Origin: Oribacterium sp. C9
GTDB lineage: Bacteria > Bacillota > Clostridia > Lachnospirales > Lachnospiraceae
DNA: 63,952 nt
Assembly: GCF_002007235.1 (NCBI RefSeq)
Contig: NZ_MUHW01000024.1
Span: 1 to 63,952, forward strand
Reading direction: 5' to 3'
Shown: piece by piece, positions 41,962 to 51,322 of the stretch
Layout of the letters: each line of letters begins with the position of its first letter
Numbering within the stretch: the stretch's first letter is position 1
Position numbers and translations under genes: made by a program
Notes under the pieces: model-generated
Databases searched by the model: none
Seen by the model: only the letters and a program-made list of their open reading frames with translations
Told to the model about the DNA's origin: nothing

Positions 41962-42906
41962 ATGAGAAAATTGAAAAGAATGACAGGTGTTACATTAACA
42001 ACAGGTATTGCGGTATCACTTCTTGCCGCATGCGGAGGCTCTGACAACTCTGTTCCTTCAGGCACCACAGCAGGGACAGCGGCAGCAACATCGGAAGCCG
42101 CTTCGGGAGAAACAGAGAAGCCTGAGGAATCCGGAGTCAAGGTCATAGAGGTAGCTCATACCAGCAGCTACAAACCCTATGATTTCGTGACAGAAAGCGG
42201 AGAATCCGATGGATATGAGGTTGCAGTTCTTAAGGCAGTGGATGAGCTTCTTCCGGAGTATGAGTTTCACTACAATCCCACCACAGATGATGATCTCCTT
42301 ATAGGAGTTGAATCAGGCAAATATGATGTGGGAACCAAGGGCGTATGGTGGACAACAGCAAGATCAGAGACATACGTTTTCCCGGAGAATTATATCGGGG
42401 CAAGCGTTATAGGTATCGCATACAGAGCAGAGGATAAAGATAAATTTACAGACCTGGAAGCCTTTGCAAAGGCAGGCGGAAAGCTGGTTCCTATCGCACC
42501 TCAAAATGCCCAGTACGCAATAGTTGAGAACTTCAACAACAGTCATCCGGACAGTCAGATCGCTCTTGAGGCATCAGATCAGTTCCAGGTTTCCGATGCA
42601 TACCAGTGGGTAATCGAAGGAAGATATGATGCATACTTCAATATCAAGACAAGCTTTGAAGCCAATGTCATCAATGAAAACGGCGAATATCACGACCTTG
42701 CAGACAAACTCGGTTATGTTGCTTATGAGGGAATCCCCACATGGCCGCTGTTCAACAGAAACAATCAGGAGCTTGCAGATAAGTATGATGAAGCAATCGA
42801 AAAGCTTAAAGCAGACGGAACTCTTGAAAAGCTTTCCAACGAATACTTCGGAGAGAATATCCTGAAGTATGTACCGGATGGCTACAAGAAGGGCGATCAG
42901 CTTTAA
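41962..42906 (+). CDS. Polar amino-acid ABC transporter substrate-binding lipoprotein
   Basis: A 314-residue lipoprotein: lipobox LLAAC, short linker, then an SBP_bac_3 domain (SSYKPYDFVTESGESDGYEVAV, about 62-83; KYDVGTKGVWWT; a hinge near 140; DGTLEKLSNEYFGENI at the end). This family binds cystine, glutamine, arginine and similar polar amino acids. GGGAGGA precedes the ATG at 41962. It opens an operon with a UroD-like protein, two permeases and an ATPase. The Cys/Met-rich leader upstream argues for cystine or a related sulfur compound, an inference. Confidence 0.87.
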   Translation: MRKLKRMTGVTLTTGIAVSLLAACGGSDNSVPSGTTAGTAAATSEAASGETEKPEESGVKVIEVAHTSSYKPYDFVTESGESDGYEVAVLKAVDELLPEYEFHYNPTTDDDLLIGVESGKYDVGTKGVWWTTARSETYVFPENYIGASVIGIAYRAEDKDKFTDLEAFAKAGGKLVPIAPQNAQYAIVENFNNSHPDSQIALEASDQFQVSDAYQWVIEGRYDAYFNIKTSFEANVINENGEYHDLADKLGYVAYEGIPTWPLFNRNNQELADKYDEAIEKLKADGTLEKLSNEYFGENILKYVPDGYKKGDQL

Positions 42907-42941
42907 AAAAAACTAACAGCATATGGAAGGAGATAGTAGTT

Positions 42942-43946
42942 ATGAGTAAGAGAGAGCTTGTATTTGATGCATTTGACAATAAGGTGACAGAGAGGGTGCC
43001 TGTCGGTTTCTGGTTTCATTATGCTCCGGACAAGACCAGCGTCGATTCACCTGAGGTGCTGGAAGCCAACCTCAAGGGACACGACAGATTCTTCAGGGAA
43101 TTTGAGCCTGATTTCATTAAGATCATGAGCGACGGATACTTCCTTTATCCAAACGAAACTATTTATGAGGTGAGCGAAGTTGAAGATCTTCGCAAGATTC
43201 AGCCTGTGAATCCCGTTGAATGGATAGACAAGCAGGTAAACCTCGTTAAGAACCTCCAGATAACCTTCGATGGCAGGATAGCATCTTTTTACAATGTCTT
43301 CGCACCGGCAACATACCTGAAGTGGCAGCTTAATCTCAACGGTATAGCCTTCGGAAAGCTTCTTGATGAGAATCCTGAGATAGTAAGAGATGCACTTAAC
43401 AAGATAGCCCTTGATATAGCAAAGCTTGCAAAGGCTGTTATCAGCGAAGGTGGAGCAGACGGAATATACTTAAGCCTTCAGAATATACAGGATTCCAGCA
43501 TAACGAAGGAGCAGTATCTGAAGTTCATAGCACCAAGTGAGCTTATAGTCCTTGAGGCTGCAAATTCAGTGAGCGAATACAATATCCTTCACATCTGCGG
43601 ATACCATGGGGCAACAAATGACCTTACGGTTTATGAAAACTATCCTGCAAAGGTCATAAACTATGCTTCGGTTGTGGAAGGTGTTCCTCTTTCAGAAGGA
43701 AAGAAGATCTTCGGAGGAAAGGCCATCATCGGAGGATTTGACAATACCGAGAACGGTGTCCTCTACAGAGGAAGCAAAGAGGAGATAGAAAAAGAGACTG
43801 TAAGGATACTTGATGATGCAGCAACCGTAGGCATTATTCTCGGCGCAGACTGCACAGTTCCCTCAGATATTAACTTCGAACACCTTAACTGGGTAAGAGA
43901 GGCTGCAAGAGAATATTCTGAAAGAAAGATCTCTATAGCAGTTTAA
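42942..43946 (+). CDS. UroD/MtaA-family protein (possible zinc-dependent methyltransferase) inside the ABC operon
   Basis: A 334-residue TIM-barrel of the uroporphyrinogen decarboxylase superfamily. It lacks the arginine-rich N-terminus of true UroD but has LHICGYHG (about 226-233) and GADCTVP (about 304-310), matching the His-x-Cys...Cys zinc ligands of MtaA/CmuA-type enzymes that move methyl groups between corrinoid and thiols. AAGGAG precedes the ATG. It lies between the binding protein and the permeases, so it probably acts on the imported compound. A thiol or S-methyl substrate would fit, but no corrinoid protein is encoded here. Confidence 0.8.
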   Translation: MSKRELVFDAFDNKVTERVPVGFWFHYAPDKTSVDSPEVLEANLKGHDRFFREFEPDFIKIMSDGYFLYPNETIYEVSEVEDLRKIQPVNPVEWIDKQVNLVKNLQITFDGRIASFYNVFAPATYLKWQLNLNGIAFGKLLDENPEIVRDALNKIALDIAKLAKAVISEGGADGIYLSLQNIQDSSITKEQYLKFIAPSELIVLEAANSVSEYNILHICGYHGATNDLTVYENYPAKVINYASVVEGVPLSEGKKIFGGKAIIGGFDNTENGVLYRGSKEEIEKETVRILDDAATVGIILGADCTVPSDINFEHLNWVREAAREYSERKISIAV

Positions 43947-43994
43947 GGAAACTTACAGTTGAATCTGTATATCAGATATTGAAGGCAAAAGCCC

Positions 43995-44015
43995 TGTTTA
44001 TCAATTTGATAAACA
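43995..44015. repeat. 10-bp palindrome between the UroD-like and permease genes
   Basis: TGTTTATCAA-T-TTGATAAACA, perfect, 26 bp before the permease start. It may be an mRNA hairpin that sets relative expression, or an operator. Confidence 0.5.
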
Positions 44016-44040
44016 CCACACTTTTATAGGAGAGACATAT

Positions 44041-44748
44041 ATGAGACCGTTTCATCCATTATATATAATTGAGGCATTTACGAAGATAGTCCCGTTTATA
44101 CCGGTCACACTGGCTACGATGGCAGGAACGGTCCTTATAGGAGGGGTGCTTGGATTACTTCTGGCTGTGGGAAAGCTGTCAGGTAAAAAAAGACTGGCAG
44201 CAGCGGTGGATTCATATATCTATATAGTCAGATGTATCCCGCCCATAGTACTTTTGTTCATCGTCTATTACGGATTACCGGAACTGTTAAAGGCCTCAGG
44301 AATAAATATTAACGACTCAGGCAAATGGTTCTTTGTCATAACCACCTTTTCCATTCTCTTTTCCGCAACAATGGCAGAGGTATTTCGTACATCCTACGAG
44401 GCTGTTGACAAGGGTCAGAGAGAGGCTGCACTGGCGTCGGGGCTCACTGAATTTCAGGCCTTCAGAAGAATCGTTGCACCCCAGGCACTGATAGTTGCCA
44501 TTCCGAACTTCACAAACGCTCTTGTGAAGCTCATGAAAGAAGGCTCCCTTTCCTACACTATAGGAATGATCGATGTGATGGGTAAAGGACAGTTACTCAT
44601 AGGTATGAATCAGGGGTCCTACGGACTGGAAACCTATATAGCTCTGGCATTGATTTACTGGACACTGACTGTTGTTTTGGAAAAGATTCTTGGTACGGCT
44701 GAACTTAATCTAAGCAGAGGTAAGAAAAATCTTGCTTTCGGGAGGTGA
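44041..44748 (+). CDS. Polar amino-acid ABC transporter permease 1
   Basis: A 235-residue HisM/GlnP-type permease with about five membrane helices. The EAA-type loop (REAALASGLTEFQAFRRIVAPQAL, about 133-156) docks the ATPase. TAGGAGAG precedes the ATG. It overlaps the ribosome binding site of permease 2 at its stop codon. With permease 2 it should form the heterodimeric membrane channel. Confidence 0.9.
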   Translation: MRPFHPLYIIEAFTKIVPFIPVTLATMAGTVLIGGVLGLLLAVGKLSGKKRLAAAVDSYIYIVRCIPPIVLLFIVYYGLPELLKASGININDSGKWFFVITTFSILFSATMAEVFRTSYEAVDKGQREAALASGLTEFQAFRRIVAPQALIVAIPNFTNALVKLMKEGSLSYTIGMIDVMGKGQLLIGMNQGSYGLETYIALALIYWTLTVVLEKILGTAELNLSRGKKNLAFGR

Positions 44749-44753
44749 TAAAA

Positions 44754-45536
44754 GTGGAACTGAATACGAAATTTATGAAGGAAACTTTCTTCATCGTCAT
44801 GAAAGCTATACCTGTCACACTGGAGATCACATTATTTACCATGATCATTTCGCTGGTCTTCGGTTTTGCCCTTTCCCTAAAGAAGATAGGGCACAAAAAG
44901 AATCTTTTTATCAATTTCTATGTTTCCTTTGTGAGAGGAACACCTATAGTTCTTCAGATATTGTTTTTCTACAGTCTGCTTCCAACGCTCCTTAACTATA
45001 TTTTAAATATAGTACTGAAGCTTAATATAAAAATTTTCGACATTAACCCCATTTTCTATGCATTGGCAGTATTTGTTATGAATACAACCGCAGTGCTTTG
45101 TGAGGTCTTCAGAGCATCACTTCTTTCCATAGGTCACGGTCAGATGGAAGCGGCTCTTGCCGTGGGACTCACCCCATGGCAGGCAATGAGGAGGATCATC
45201 ATCCCCCAAAGTCTCACCTCGGCACTTCCGAACATCTGTAATACCACAGTGAATGTACTAAAGAGTACATCTCTCGCTTATATGATGACGGTTCAGGACA
45301 TCATGGCAGTGGCAAAGAAACAGGCAGCTTTCGGTTACAACTATATAGAGGCATACCTCGTAGTGCTTGTCTGGTATATCATCCTCTGCACTGTCATACA
45401 GCTTGCTTTCAGAGTGACGGAAATCAAGGTGGCTCAGTATAAACAAGGTAAAAGGGTAAAAGTCTTAAAGATTCAGGGATTAAGGAGATTTAGCTATGCT
45501 GGAATTAAAGAACGTGCACAAGTCGTTTGGAGATAA
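44754..45536 (+). CDS. Polar amino-acid ABC transporter permease 2
   Basis: A 260-residue permease of the same family, with its own EAA loop ([24 protein letters not shown]). GGAGG at 44741-44745 lies 8 nt before the GTG at 44754; an in-frame GTG at 44745 overlaps that site. Its last 41 bp overlap the ATPase gene, and the basic C-terminal tail is longer than usual. Translation of the two is probably coupled. Confidence 0.88.
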   Translation: MELNTKFMKETFFIVMKAIPVTLEITLFTMIISLVFGFALSLKKIGHKKNLFINFYVSFVRGTPIVLQILFFYSLLPTLLNYILNIVLKLNIKIFDINPIFYALAVFVMNTTAVLCEVFRASLLSIGHGQMEAALAVGLTPWQAMRRIIIPQSLTSALPNICNTTVNVLKSTSLAYMMTVQDIMAVAKKQAAFGYNYIEAYLVVLVWYIILCTVIQLAFRVTEIKVAQYKQGKRVKVLKIQGLRRFSYAGIKERAQVVWR

Positions 45537-46251
45537 TGAAATACTTAAAGGCGTGGACCTGTCAGTGAACAAGGGAGACATTATAGTCATACTGGGCCCC
45601 AGCGGTTCAGGAAAGACCACTCTTCTCAGAAGCATCAACTTTCTAGAAAGAGCGGATGAGGGAACCATTGATTTCGGAGACATTCATACTTCACTTGTGA
45701 AGGCCGGAAAAAAGGATGTTTACCGCATCAGAAAAAAGACGGGTTTTGTATTTCAGAACTACAATCTTTTTGCCAATAAAACAGCTCTTGAGAACATAAC
45801 AGAGGGACTTATCTACGCCCACAACTACAGTAAGGATGAAGCCCGTGAGAAGGCATTGAAAGCACTGAGACTTGTCGGTCTCGAGGACAGGGCGGATTAC
45901 TATCCTTCACAGCTTTCCGGCGGTCAGCAGCAGAGAGTCGGTATAGCGAGAGCCATAGCGCCGGAACCTGAGGTGGTTCTTTTCGATGAGCCCACTTCAG
46001 CCCTGGATCCTGAGCTTGTGGGAGAGGTACTGAATGTAATGAAGGATCTGGCAAAATCCGGCATCACCATGATAGTGGTGACCCATGAAATGAGCTTTGC
46101 TGAAAGCGTGGCAAATGAGGTCATCTTCATGGATGGTGGAGTAGTAGTGGAAAAGGGAACTCCCAAGGAGATCTTTTCAAGGCCTAAGGATCCGAGAACA
46201 GAACTGTTCCTTAGAAGGATCATCAGAAAAGACTATGATTATGTGATTTGA
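45496..46251 (+). CDS. Polar amino-acid ABC transporter ATP-binding protein
   Basis: A 251-residue ATPase of the GlnQ/TcyC group. Walker [14 protein letters not shown], signature [15 protein letters not shown], Walker [20 protein letters not shown] and switch His VTHEMSF are intact. TAAGGAG precedes the ATG. It is the last gene of the operon. Confidence 0.92.
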   Translation: MLELKNVHKSFGDNEILKGVDLSVNKGDIIVILGPSGSGKTTLLRSINFLERADEGTIDFGDIHTSLVKAGKKDVYRIRKKTGFVFQNYNLFANKTALENITEGLIYAHNYSKDEAREKALKALRLVGLEDRADYYPSQLSGGQQQRVGIARAIAPEPEVVLFDEPTSALDPELVGEVLNVMKDLAKSGITMIVVTHEMSFAESVANEVIFMDGGVVVEKGTPKEIFSRPKDPRTELFLRRIIRKDYDYVI

Positions 46252-46298
46252 ATATTAGTTATAGACCAAACTTATATCCAACACTAAATTATTCCAAA

Positions 46299-46379
46299 TT
46301 GTAATCCGGTTTACGAAAGACTACTATATCTCCATGACATATTATTTTTTCCAGATATTACTATGAAATTAATATGTCA
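46299..46379 (+). promoter_or_regulatory. Dipeptide-transporter promoter and downstream inverted repeat
   Basis: Promoter TTGTAA (46299-46304)-N17-TACTAT (46322-46327). Just downstream, TGACATATTA (46335-46344) and its exact complement (46370-46379) flank 25 nt; either an operator pair or a 5'-leader hairpin. Confidence 0.55.
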
Positions 46380-46468
46380 CCTGAGCAAATCTCAGTCATT
46401 CCGGGAAGTCAGTTTTTCACAAAATAACAACCAGACATGATGACTTTCCCATGGGTAGGAGGAAGAAT

Positions 46469-48148
46469 ATGAAAAAGCAAATCTTGGCTGTATTATCCGC
46501 GCTTGCTGTTTCAGCAACAGCACTCAGCGCCTGCAGCGCACCAACAACAGGAAATGTACCTGATTCATCAACAACTTCAGGAGAACCTTCAAAGGCAGCA
46601 GAGTCAACTGAAACAACAGAAGCTGCAGCAAATGATAACACCGGCTCGGAACGTAAGGTTCTTAAGTTCGGACAGGCAAATGCAGGAGACGGTCTCGACA
46701 TGCAGATCTCAACTTCATCAAGAGCCGCATCTATAGCCGATGAAATAACAGAGTCTATGCTTCGTTTCACAGAGGATAATGAGGAGGTTCCTGTTCTTCT
46801 TACAGATTTTCCTACTATCTCAGAGGATGGTCTTCTTTACAGCTTCGAACTGAAGCAGGGTGTACATTTTACAAACGGTGCAGAGCTTAAGGCTTCTGAC
46901 GTAAAGTTCACCTTTGAGCGTATGTTCACACCTGATACCGGAGCAAAGTCAACAGCTTACTTCAAGATGATCAAGGGCGCACAGGACATGCTGGACGGAA
47001 AGGCAACTGAGCTCAGCGGTTTCGAGATTCAGGACGATTATCATTTCACCATCACTCTGGACTATGCATTTGCACCTTTCTTAAAGAACATCGCCACATC
47101 CTATGCAGACATCTTCCCTGAGGAGGCATGCCGCGCGGCAGGAGACAAATGGGGCTTCGGAACAGACCTCATCGGAACAGGTCCATACAAGATCGAGTCA
47201 AACGACGATTCCACACAGGTAACTCTCGTTAAGAACGAAGACTACCATGGCGGTGAAGTGAACCTCGACGAGATCGATTTCATATACTACGACGACGATC
47301 AGACAAAGCTTATCGCTTATGAGAACGGAGACATCGATCTTGCAGATCTCAATGCTTCACTCTTAAGCCAGTATCAGGAGAGCCACGGTGACGAAATCAC
47401 TGCTTACCATCCTCTGGGAACCGCCTTTATCTCTCTTAACTTAAAGGCTGATTACATCAAGGATATCAACGTAAGAAAGGCAATCTCTCTTGCAATCAAC
47501 CGTGAGGAGCTGGTTGACACAATCCTTAACGGTGCAGGAGTTCCTGCAACAAGCTTCCTTAACAACAGCATCCCGGGACATGACGACTCACTTCCGGTTT
47601 ACACCTACGATCCTGAGGAGGCTAAAAAGCTTCTTGCAGATGCAGGTTACGGTGACGGAATCACCATCGATGCCGAGGTGCGTCAGACAGACCAGACCGT
47701 TTTCGCTGCACTTCAGGGCTATCTTCAGGAGGTAGGCATTAACCTTAATCTCAATGTTGTGGATAATGCCACATGGACTTCAGACAGAACAGCAGGAAAG
47801 ATCCCTGTAACAGGCATGACATGGAACGCTCTCTATCCTGACGGTGATTTCCAGATGTACAACTACTTCTACTCAAAGAACTCAGATGCTCAGGGTGTAT
47901 ACTATAACAATGCCGACTTCGACAAGGATCTTGATGAGGCAAGAGTTCTGACTGACGAGACAAAGCGCGCCGAGCTCTACAAGGATGCTGACAGACTTCT
48001 TTCACTTGAGGACTATGCATGTATCCCGCTTTACTATCCGCAGAGCCAGTTCATCGCAAAGCCTTATGTAAAGAACTATAAGGTCGGAAACCTCATCTAT
48101 CATTTCTTCGATGTGGATATAGACGCAGCCGCAAAGGCTCAGAGCTGA
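46469..48148 (+). CDS. Dipeptide/oligopeptide ABC transporter substrate-binding lipoprotein
   Basis: A 559-residue SBP_bac_5 protein: lipobox ALSAC, a short Ser/Thr/Glu linker, then the large peptide-binding fold (LKFGQANAGDGLD, EDGLLYSFELKQGVHFTNG, TGPYKIESNDD, INVRKAISLAINREELVD). It captures peptides or related solutes outside the cell. AGGAGGAA precedes the ATG at 46469; a start six codons earlier lies on that site. It heads a five-gene transport operon. Confidence 0.9.
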   Translation: MKKQILAVLSALAVSATALSACSAPTTGNVPDSSTTSGEPSKAAESTETTEAAANDNTGSERKVLKFGQANAGDGLDMQISTSSRAASIADEITESMLRFTEDNEEVPVLLTDFPTISEDGLLYSFELKQGVHFTNGAELKASDVKFTFERMFTPDTGAKSTAYFKMIKGAQDMLDGKATELSGFEIQDDYHFTITLDYAFAPFLKNIATSYADIFPEEACRAAGDKWGFGTDLIGTGPYKIESNDDSTQVTLVKNEDYHGGEVNLDEIDFIYYDDDQTKLIAYENGDIDLADLNASLLSQYQESHGDEITAYHPLGTAFISLNLKADYIKDINVRKAISLAINREELVDTILNGAGVPATSFLNNSIPGHDDSLPVYTYDPEEAKKLLADAGYGDGITIDAEVRQTDQTVFAALQGYLQEVGINLNLNVVDNATWTSDRTAGKIPVTGMTWNALYPDGDFQMYNYFYSKNSDAQGVYYNNADFDKDLDEARVLTDETKRAELYKDADRLLSLEDYACIPLYYPQSQFIAKPYVKNYKVGNLIYHFFDVDIDAAAKAQS

Positions 48149-48257
48149 TAAAGGTCGAAAATAACATATAAGTTTCTGATATCTCAAATGGATGTCGTTC
48201 GGGTAATTTGCGAACGGCATCTTTTGTGGATTAAATACTATTTCCGGAGGAATATCT

Positions 48258-49184
48258 ATGTGGCGCTATGTGCTGAAACGTGCACTGCTTGCCGTTTCCA
48301 TCATTTTTTCCATCTCACTCATTACTTTCCTTATTCTCAATGTCCTGCCCGGTGATCCGGTGGCCATGATGCTGGGAGAGTTCGCAGACGCAAACAAAAT
48401 AAAAGAGGTAAGACACAATATGGGGCTGGACCTGCCCCTCTGGCAGCAGTATCTCCAGTGGATAACCAATCTTGTAAAGGGGGATTTCGGAAGCAGTTAT
48501 TTCCAGAAAAAGCCCGTTTTGTTCCTGATACTTCAGGCATTTCAGTATACTTCCTATCTTGCGGCCATGGCTTACATCATAGCTCTCATCATCGGACTCT
48601 TCATGGGCATCATAGCAGCAGTAAATCACGGAAGCTGGCTTGACAGATTCCTCATGAGCATTTCGGTTCTCGGAATCTCGGCACCATCCTTCTGGGTAGC
48701 AATACTTCTCCAGATTTACATCGGTCTCAGATTCAAGATCTTTCCGGTTTCAGGCGTACAGACTTCCATAGGCTATGTGCTTCCAGCCATAGCTCTCGGA
48801 ACCAGATATGCAGCATCCATCTCAAGAGTCACCAGGGCATCCATGATGGAAGTAATGGGGCAGGACTTTATCCGTACTGCTTACGCAAAGGGACTTAATC
48901 CCTTTCGTATCGTCATGGTACATATCTTCCGTAATGCTCTTATTCCTGTCATCACCATCATCGGTGCTGATATAGGTTCACTTCTCACCGGTTCCATGAT
49001 CACTGAAAATGTCTTCAATATTCCCGGAATCGGCAAGCTCCTTATCGACGCCATAAACAGAAGAGACATACCTCTCGTTCAGGGCGGTGTGATATATGTT
49101 GCCGCTGTCTGCGTTCTCATCTATTTCATAGTTGATGTACTTTACGCTGTGGTAAATCCGAATATAAGACTCGGTGATAAATAA
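48258..49184 (+). CDS. dppB: Dipeptide ABC transporter permease (DppB-like)
   Basis: A 308-residue permease with six membrane helices. It has the DppB N-terminus (RYVLKRALLAVSIIFSISL), LPGDPVAMMLG, the EAA-like loop (DFIRTAYAKGLNPFRIVMVHIFRNAL) and the ITENVFNIPGIGKLLIDAI segment. CGGAGGAA precedes the ATG. It pairs with the next gene as the channel. Confidence 0.9.
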   Translation: MWRYVLKRALLAVSIIFSISLITFLILNVLPGDPVAMMLGEFADANKIKEVRHNMGLDLPLWQQYLQWITNLVKGDFGSSYFQKKPVLFLILQAFQYTSYLAAMAYIIALIIGLFMGIIAAVNHGSWLDRFLMSISVLGISAPSFWVAILLQIYIGLRFKIFPVSGVQTSIGYVLPAIALGTRYAASISRVTRASMMEVMGQDFIRTAYAKGLNPFRIVMVHIFRNALIPVITIIGADIGSLLTGSMITENVFNIPGIGKLLIDAINRRDIPLVQGGVIYVAAVCVLIYFIVDVLYAVVNPNIRLGDK

Positions 49185-49198
49185 GATTGGAGTTTACG

Positions 49199-50107
49199 AT
49201 GAAAAAAAGCATAGCACTTAAACTGGATTCCTTCGGAAAAGAGATAGTGAAGGTGGAAAAACCTCACGGCTACTACTACGAAAGCTTCCGTATATTCAGA
49301 AAGAACAAGGTAGCCATGATCTCCCTCGGAATCCTGATACTCCTTATACTGCTTGCCATAGCGGCACCGTTTATAACTTCCTTTGATCCTGACAAGCAGG
49401 TGCTTTCCGAGCGTCTTCTTTCACCGGGAGTGAAGGGGCACCTGTTTGGCACAGATGAATTCGGGCGGGACATTTTCACAAGATGCATCTACGGATGCAG
49501 GATCTCCCTTTCGGTAGGTATCATTTCTCAGCTCATAGCCTCGGTAATAGGCTACCTTATGGGCGTTTCCGCCGGATATTTCGGAAAGAAGACCGATGAT
49601 GTTATCTCATTTCTCATTCAGGTTTTCAGCAGTATTCCCTTCCTGCTCTTTGCCATGGCACTTATGTATGCTCTTGGTTCAGGGCTCATGAATCTTTATC
49701 TGTCTCTTGGTCTTTTAAGCTGGGCAAATACAGCAAGACTTATACGAGGTCAGGTTCTGACTCTTAAGCAGCAGGAATACATTCAGGCCTGTATAGTTAA
49801 CGGAGGCTCCAGTGCCCGCATCATCTTCAAGCACCTGCTTCCTAACTGTATCCCCATGCTTATCATCACAAACACTCTGGGCATACCTTCTGCCATTCTT
49901 ACAGAAGCAAGCCTCAGCTTCCTGGGATTAGGTGTACCGAGCCCTACCGCAAGCTGGGGAGCCATGATCTCATCAGCCCAGACCTACATAAGGACCAACA
50001 CCTACTACAGCCTTTTTCCGGGACTTTTCATCATAGCTTCCGTTATGGCCTTCAATATGCTGGGAGACGGCCTCAGGGATGCTTTGGATCCTAAGCTTCA
50101 TAAGTGA
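49199..50107 (+). CDS. dppC: Dipeptide ABC transporter permease (DppC-like)
   Basis: A 302-residue permease: an N-terminal cytoplasmic tail, FRKNKVAMISLGILIL, the GTDEFGRDIFTRCIYGCRISL motif and an EAA loop (EYIQACIVNGGSSARIIFKHLLPN). TTGGAG precedes the ATG at 49199; an in-frame TTG at 49187 overlaps that site. It starts 14 nt after dppB ends. Confidence 0.9.
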   Translation: MKKSIALKLDSFGKEIVKVEKPHGYYYESFRIFRKNKVAMISLGILILLILLAIAAPFITSFDPDKQVLSERLLSPGVKGHLFGTDEFGRDIFTRCIYGCRISLSVGIISQLIASVIGYLMGVSAGYFGKKTDDVISFLIQVFSSIPFLLFAMALMYALGSGLMNLYLSLGLLSWANTARLIRGQVLTLKQQEYIQACIVNGGSSARIIFKHLLPNCIPMLIITNTLGIPSAILTEASLSFLGLGVPSPTASWGAMISSAQTYIRTNTYYSLFPGLFIIASVMAFNMLGDGLRDALDPKLHK

Positions 50108-50197
50108 GAACTATCTACATCCTCGACAGGGTCTTTCAAAAAACCGTGGCGACAGGATTACATATTTTGACATTAATCAAAAAGAAGAGAAGTAAAT

Positions 50198-51208
50198 ATG
50201 TCCGAGAATACAGAAAAAAACATACTTGAAATCAGGGATCTGAATGTAGATCTCTTTACGGAGAGAGGAGTACTTCCGGTCCTTTCCCATATCAATCTTA
50301 ATCTTAAAGAGGGAGAGATACTTGGAGTTGTAGGCGAAAGCGGCTGCGGAAAAAGCATGCTTGCATCTGCCATCATGGGGCTCGTGGATAAGCCGGGAAA
50401 AATAACCGGCGGAGAGATACTCTTTGATAGTGAGGATCTGGTAAGCGCAGGTAAGAAGCGTCTTCAGGAGATAAGGGGCAATGCCATCTCCATGATATTT
50501 CAGGAACCCATGACAAGTCTTAATCCTCTCATGTCCTGTGGAAAACAGATCACCGAGGCCATACTTGCCCACAAGAAGATATCACGTAAGGAAGCCTCTT
50601 CTCAGGCTCTCGAAATGATCCGTTCTGTAGGTATCCCCATGCCGGAGAAGATCTTTGATGCCATCCCTTCAAGACTTTCAGGCGGAATGAGACAGCGTAT
50701 CATGATCGCCATGGCACTTTGCCTTAAGCCAAGACTCCTCATATGTGATGAGCCTACAACTGCTCTTGATGTAACTGTACAGGCTCAGATCCTTTACCTC
50801 ATCAAAAAGCTCAGAAAAGAATTTAAGACCACTGTCATATTCATAAGTCATGACATGGGAGTCATTTCACAGATGTCTGACAGAGTGGCTGTCATGTATG
50901 CCGGTCAGGTGGTTGAGATAGCAGATAAGAAAGATATCTTTTCCATGCCTTCACATCCCTATACTGTAGGTCTTGAGGCTGCCATTCCAAAGATGGACAG
51001 CGATACCGACAAGCTCGAAAGTATTCCGGGTTCTGTGCCTATGCTATATGAACTTCCGGAAGGCTGCCTCTTCTCAACCAGATGCTCACACTGCACAGAT
51101 CAGTGTAAGCTTAAGAGACCTGAGCTTACCATATTGGATGAGGCGTATCCGGATCATCTCGTAAGATGTATCAATAAAGACTGCTTAGCTGTGCAGCACA
51201 GTTCCTGA
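50198..51208 (+). CDS. dppD: Dipeptide ABC transporter ATP-binding protein (DppD-like)
   Basis: A 336-residue ATPase: Walker A GESGCGKSMLASA, signature LSGGMRQRIMIAMAL, Walker B LLICDEPTTALDV, and the oligopeptide C-terminal extension with four Cys (CLFSTRCSHCTDQC...C) that can hold an Fe-S cluster in relatives. AAGAGAAG precedes the ATG. Confidence 0.92.
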   Translation: MSENTEKNILEIRDLNVDLFTERGVLPVLSHINLNLKEGEILGVVGESGCGKSMLASAIMGLVDKPGKITGGEILFDSEDLVSAGKKRLQEIRGNAISMIFQEPMTSLNPLMSCGKQITEAILAHKKISRKEASSQALEMIRSVGIPMPEKIFDAIPSRLSGGMRQRIMIAMALCLKPRLLICDEPTTALDVTVQAQILYLIKKLRKEFKTTVIFISHDMGVISQMSDRVAVMYAGQVVEIADKKDIFSMPSHPYTVGLEAAIPKMDSDTDKLESIPGSVPMLYELPEGCLFSTRCSHCTDQCKLKRPELTILDEAYPDHLVRCINKDCLAVQHSS

Positions 51209-51322
51209 TGATCCAAAAGGATAAATCAAGAAGAATGCTTAGGGCTACAGCATAGTGTCTTGGAATCATACAGTGCAAATTGAATAAAACAGCTGTTAAT
51301 TTTAGCGAAAGGTAACTTCTTT

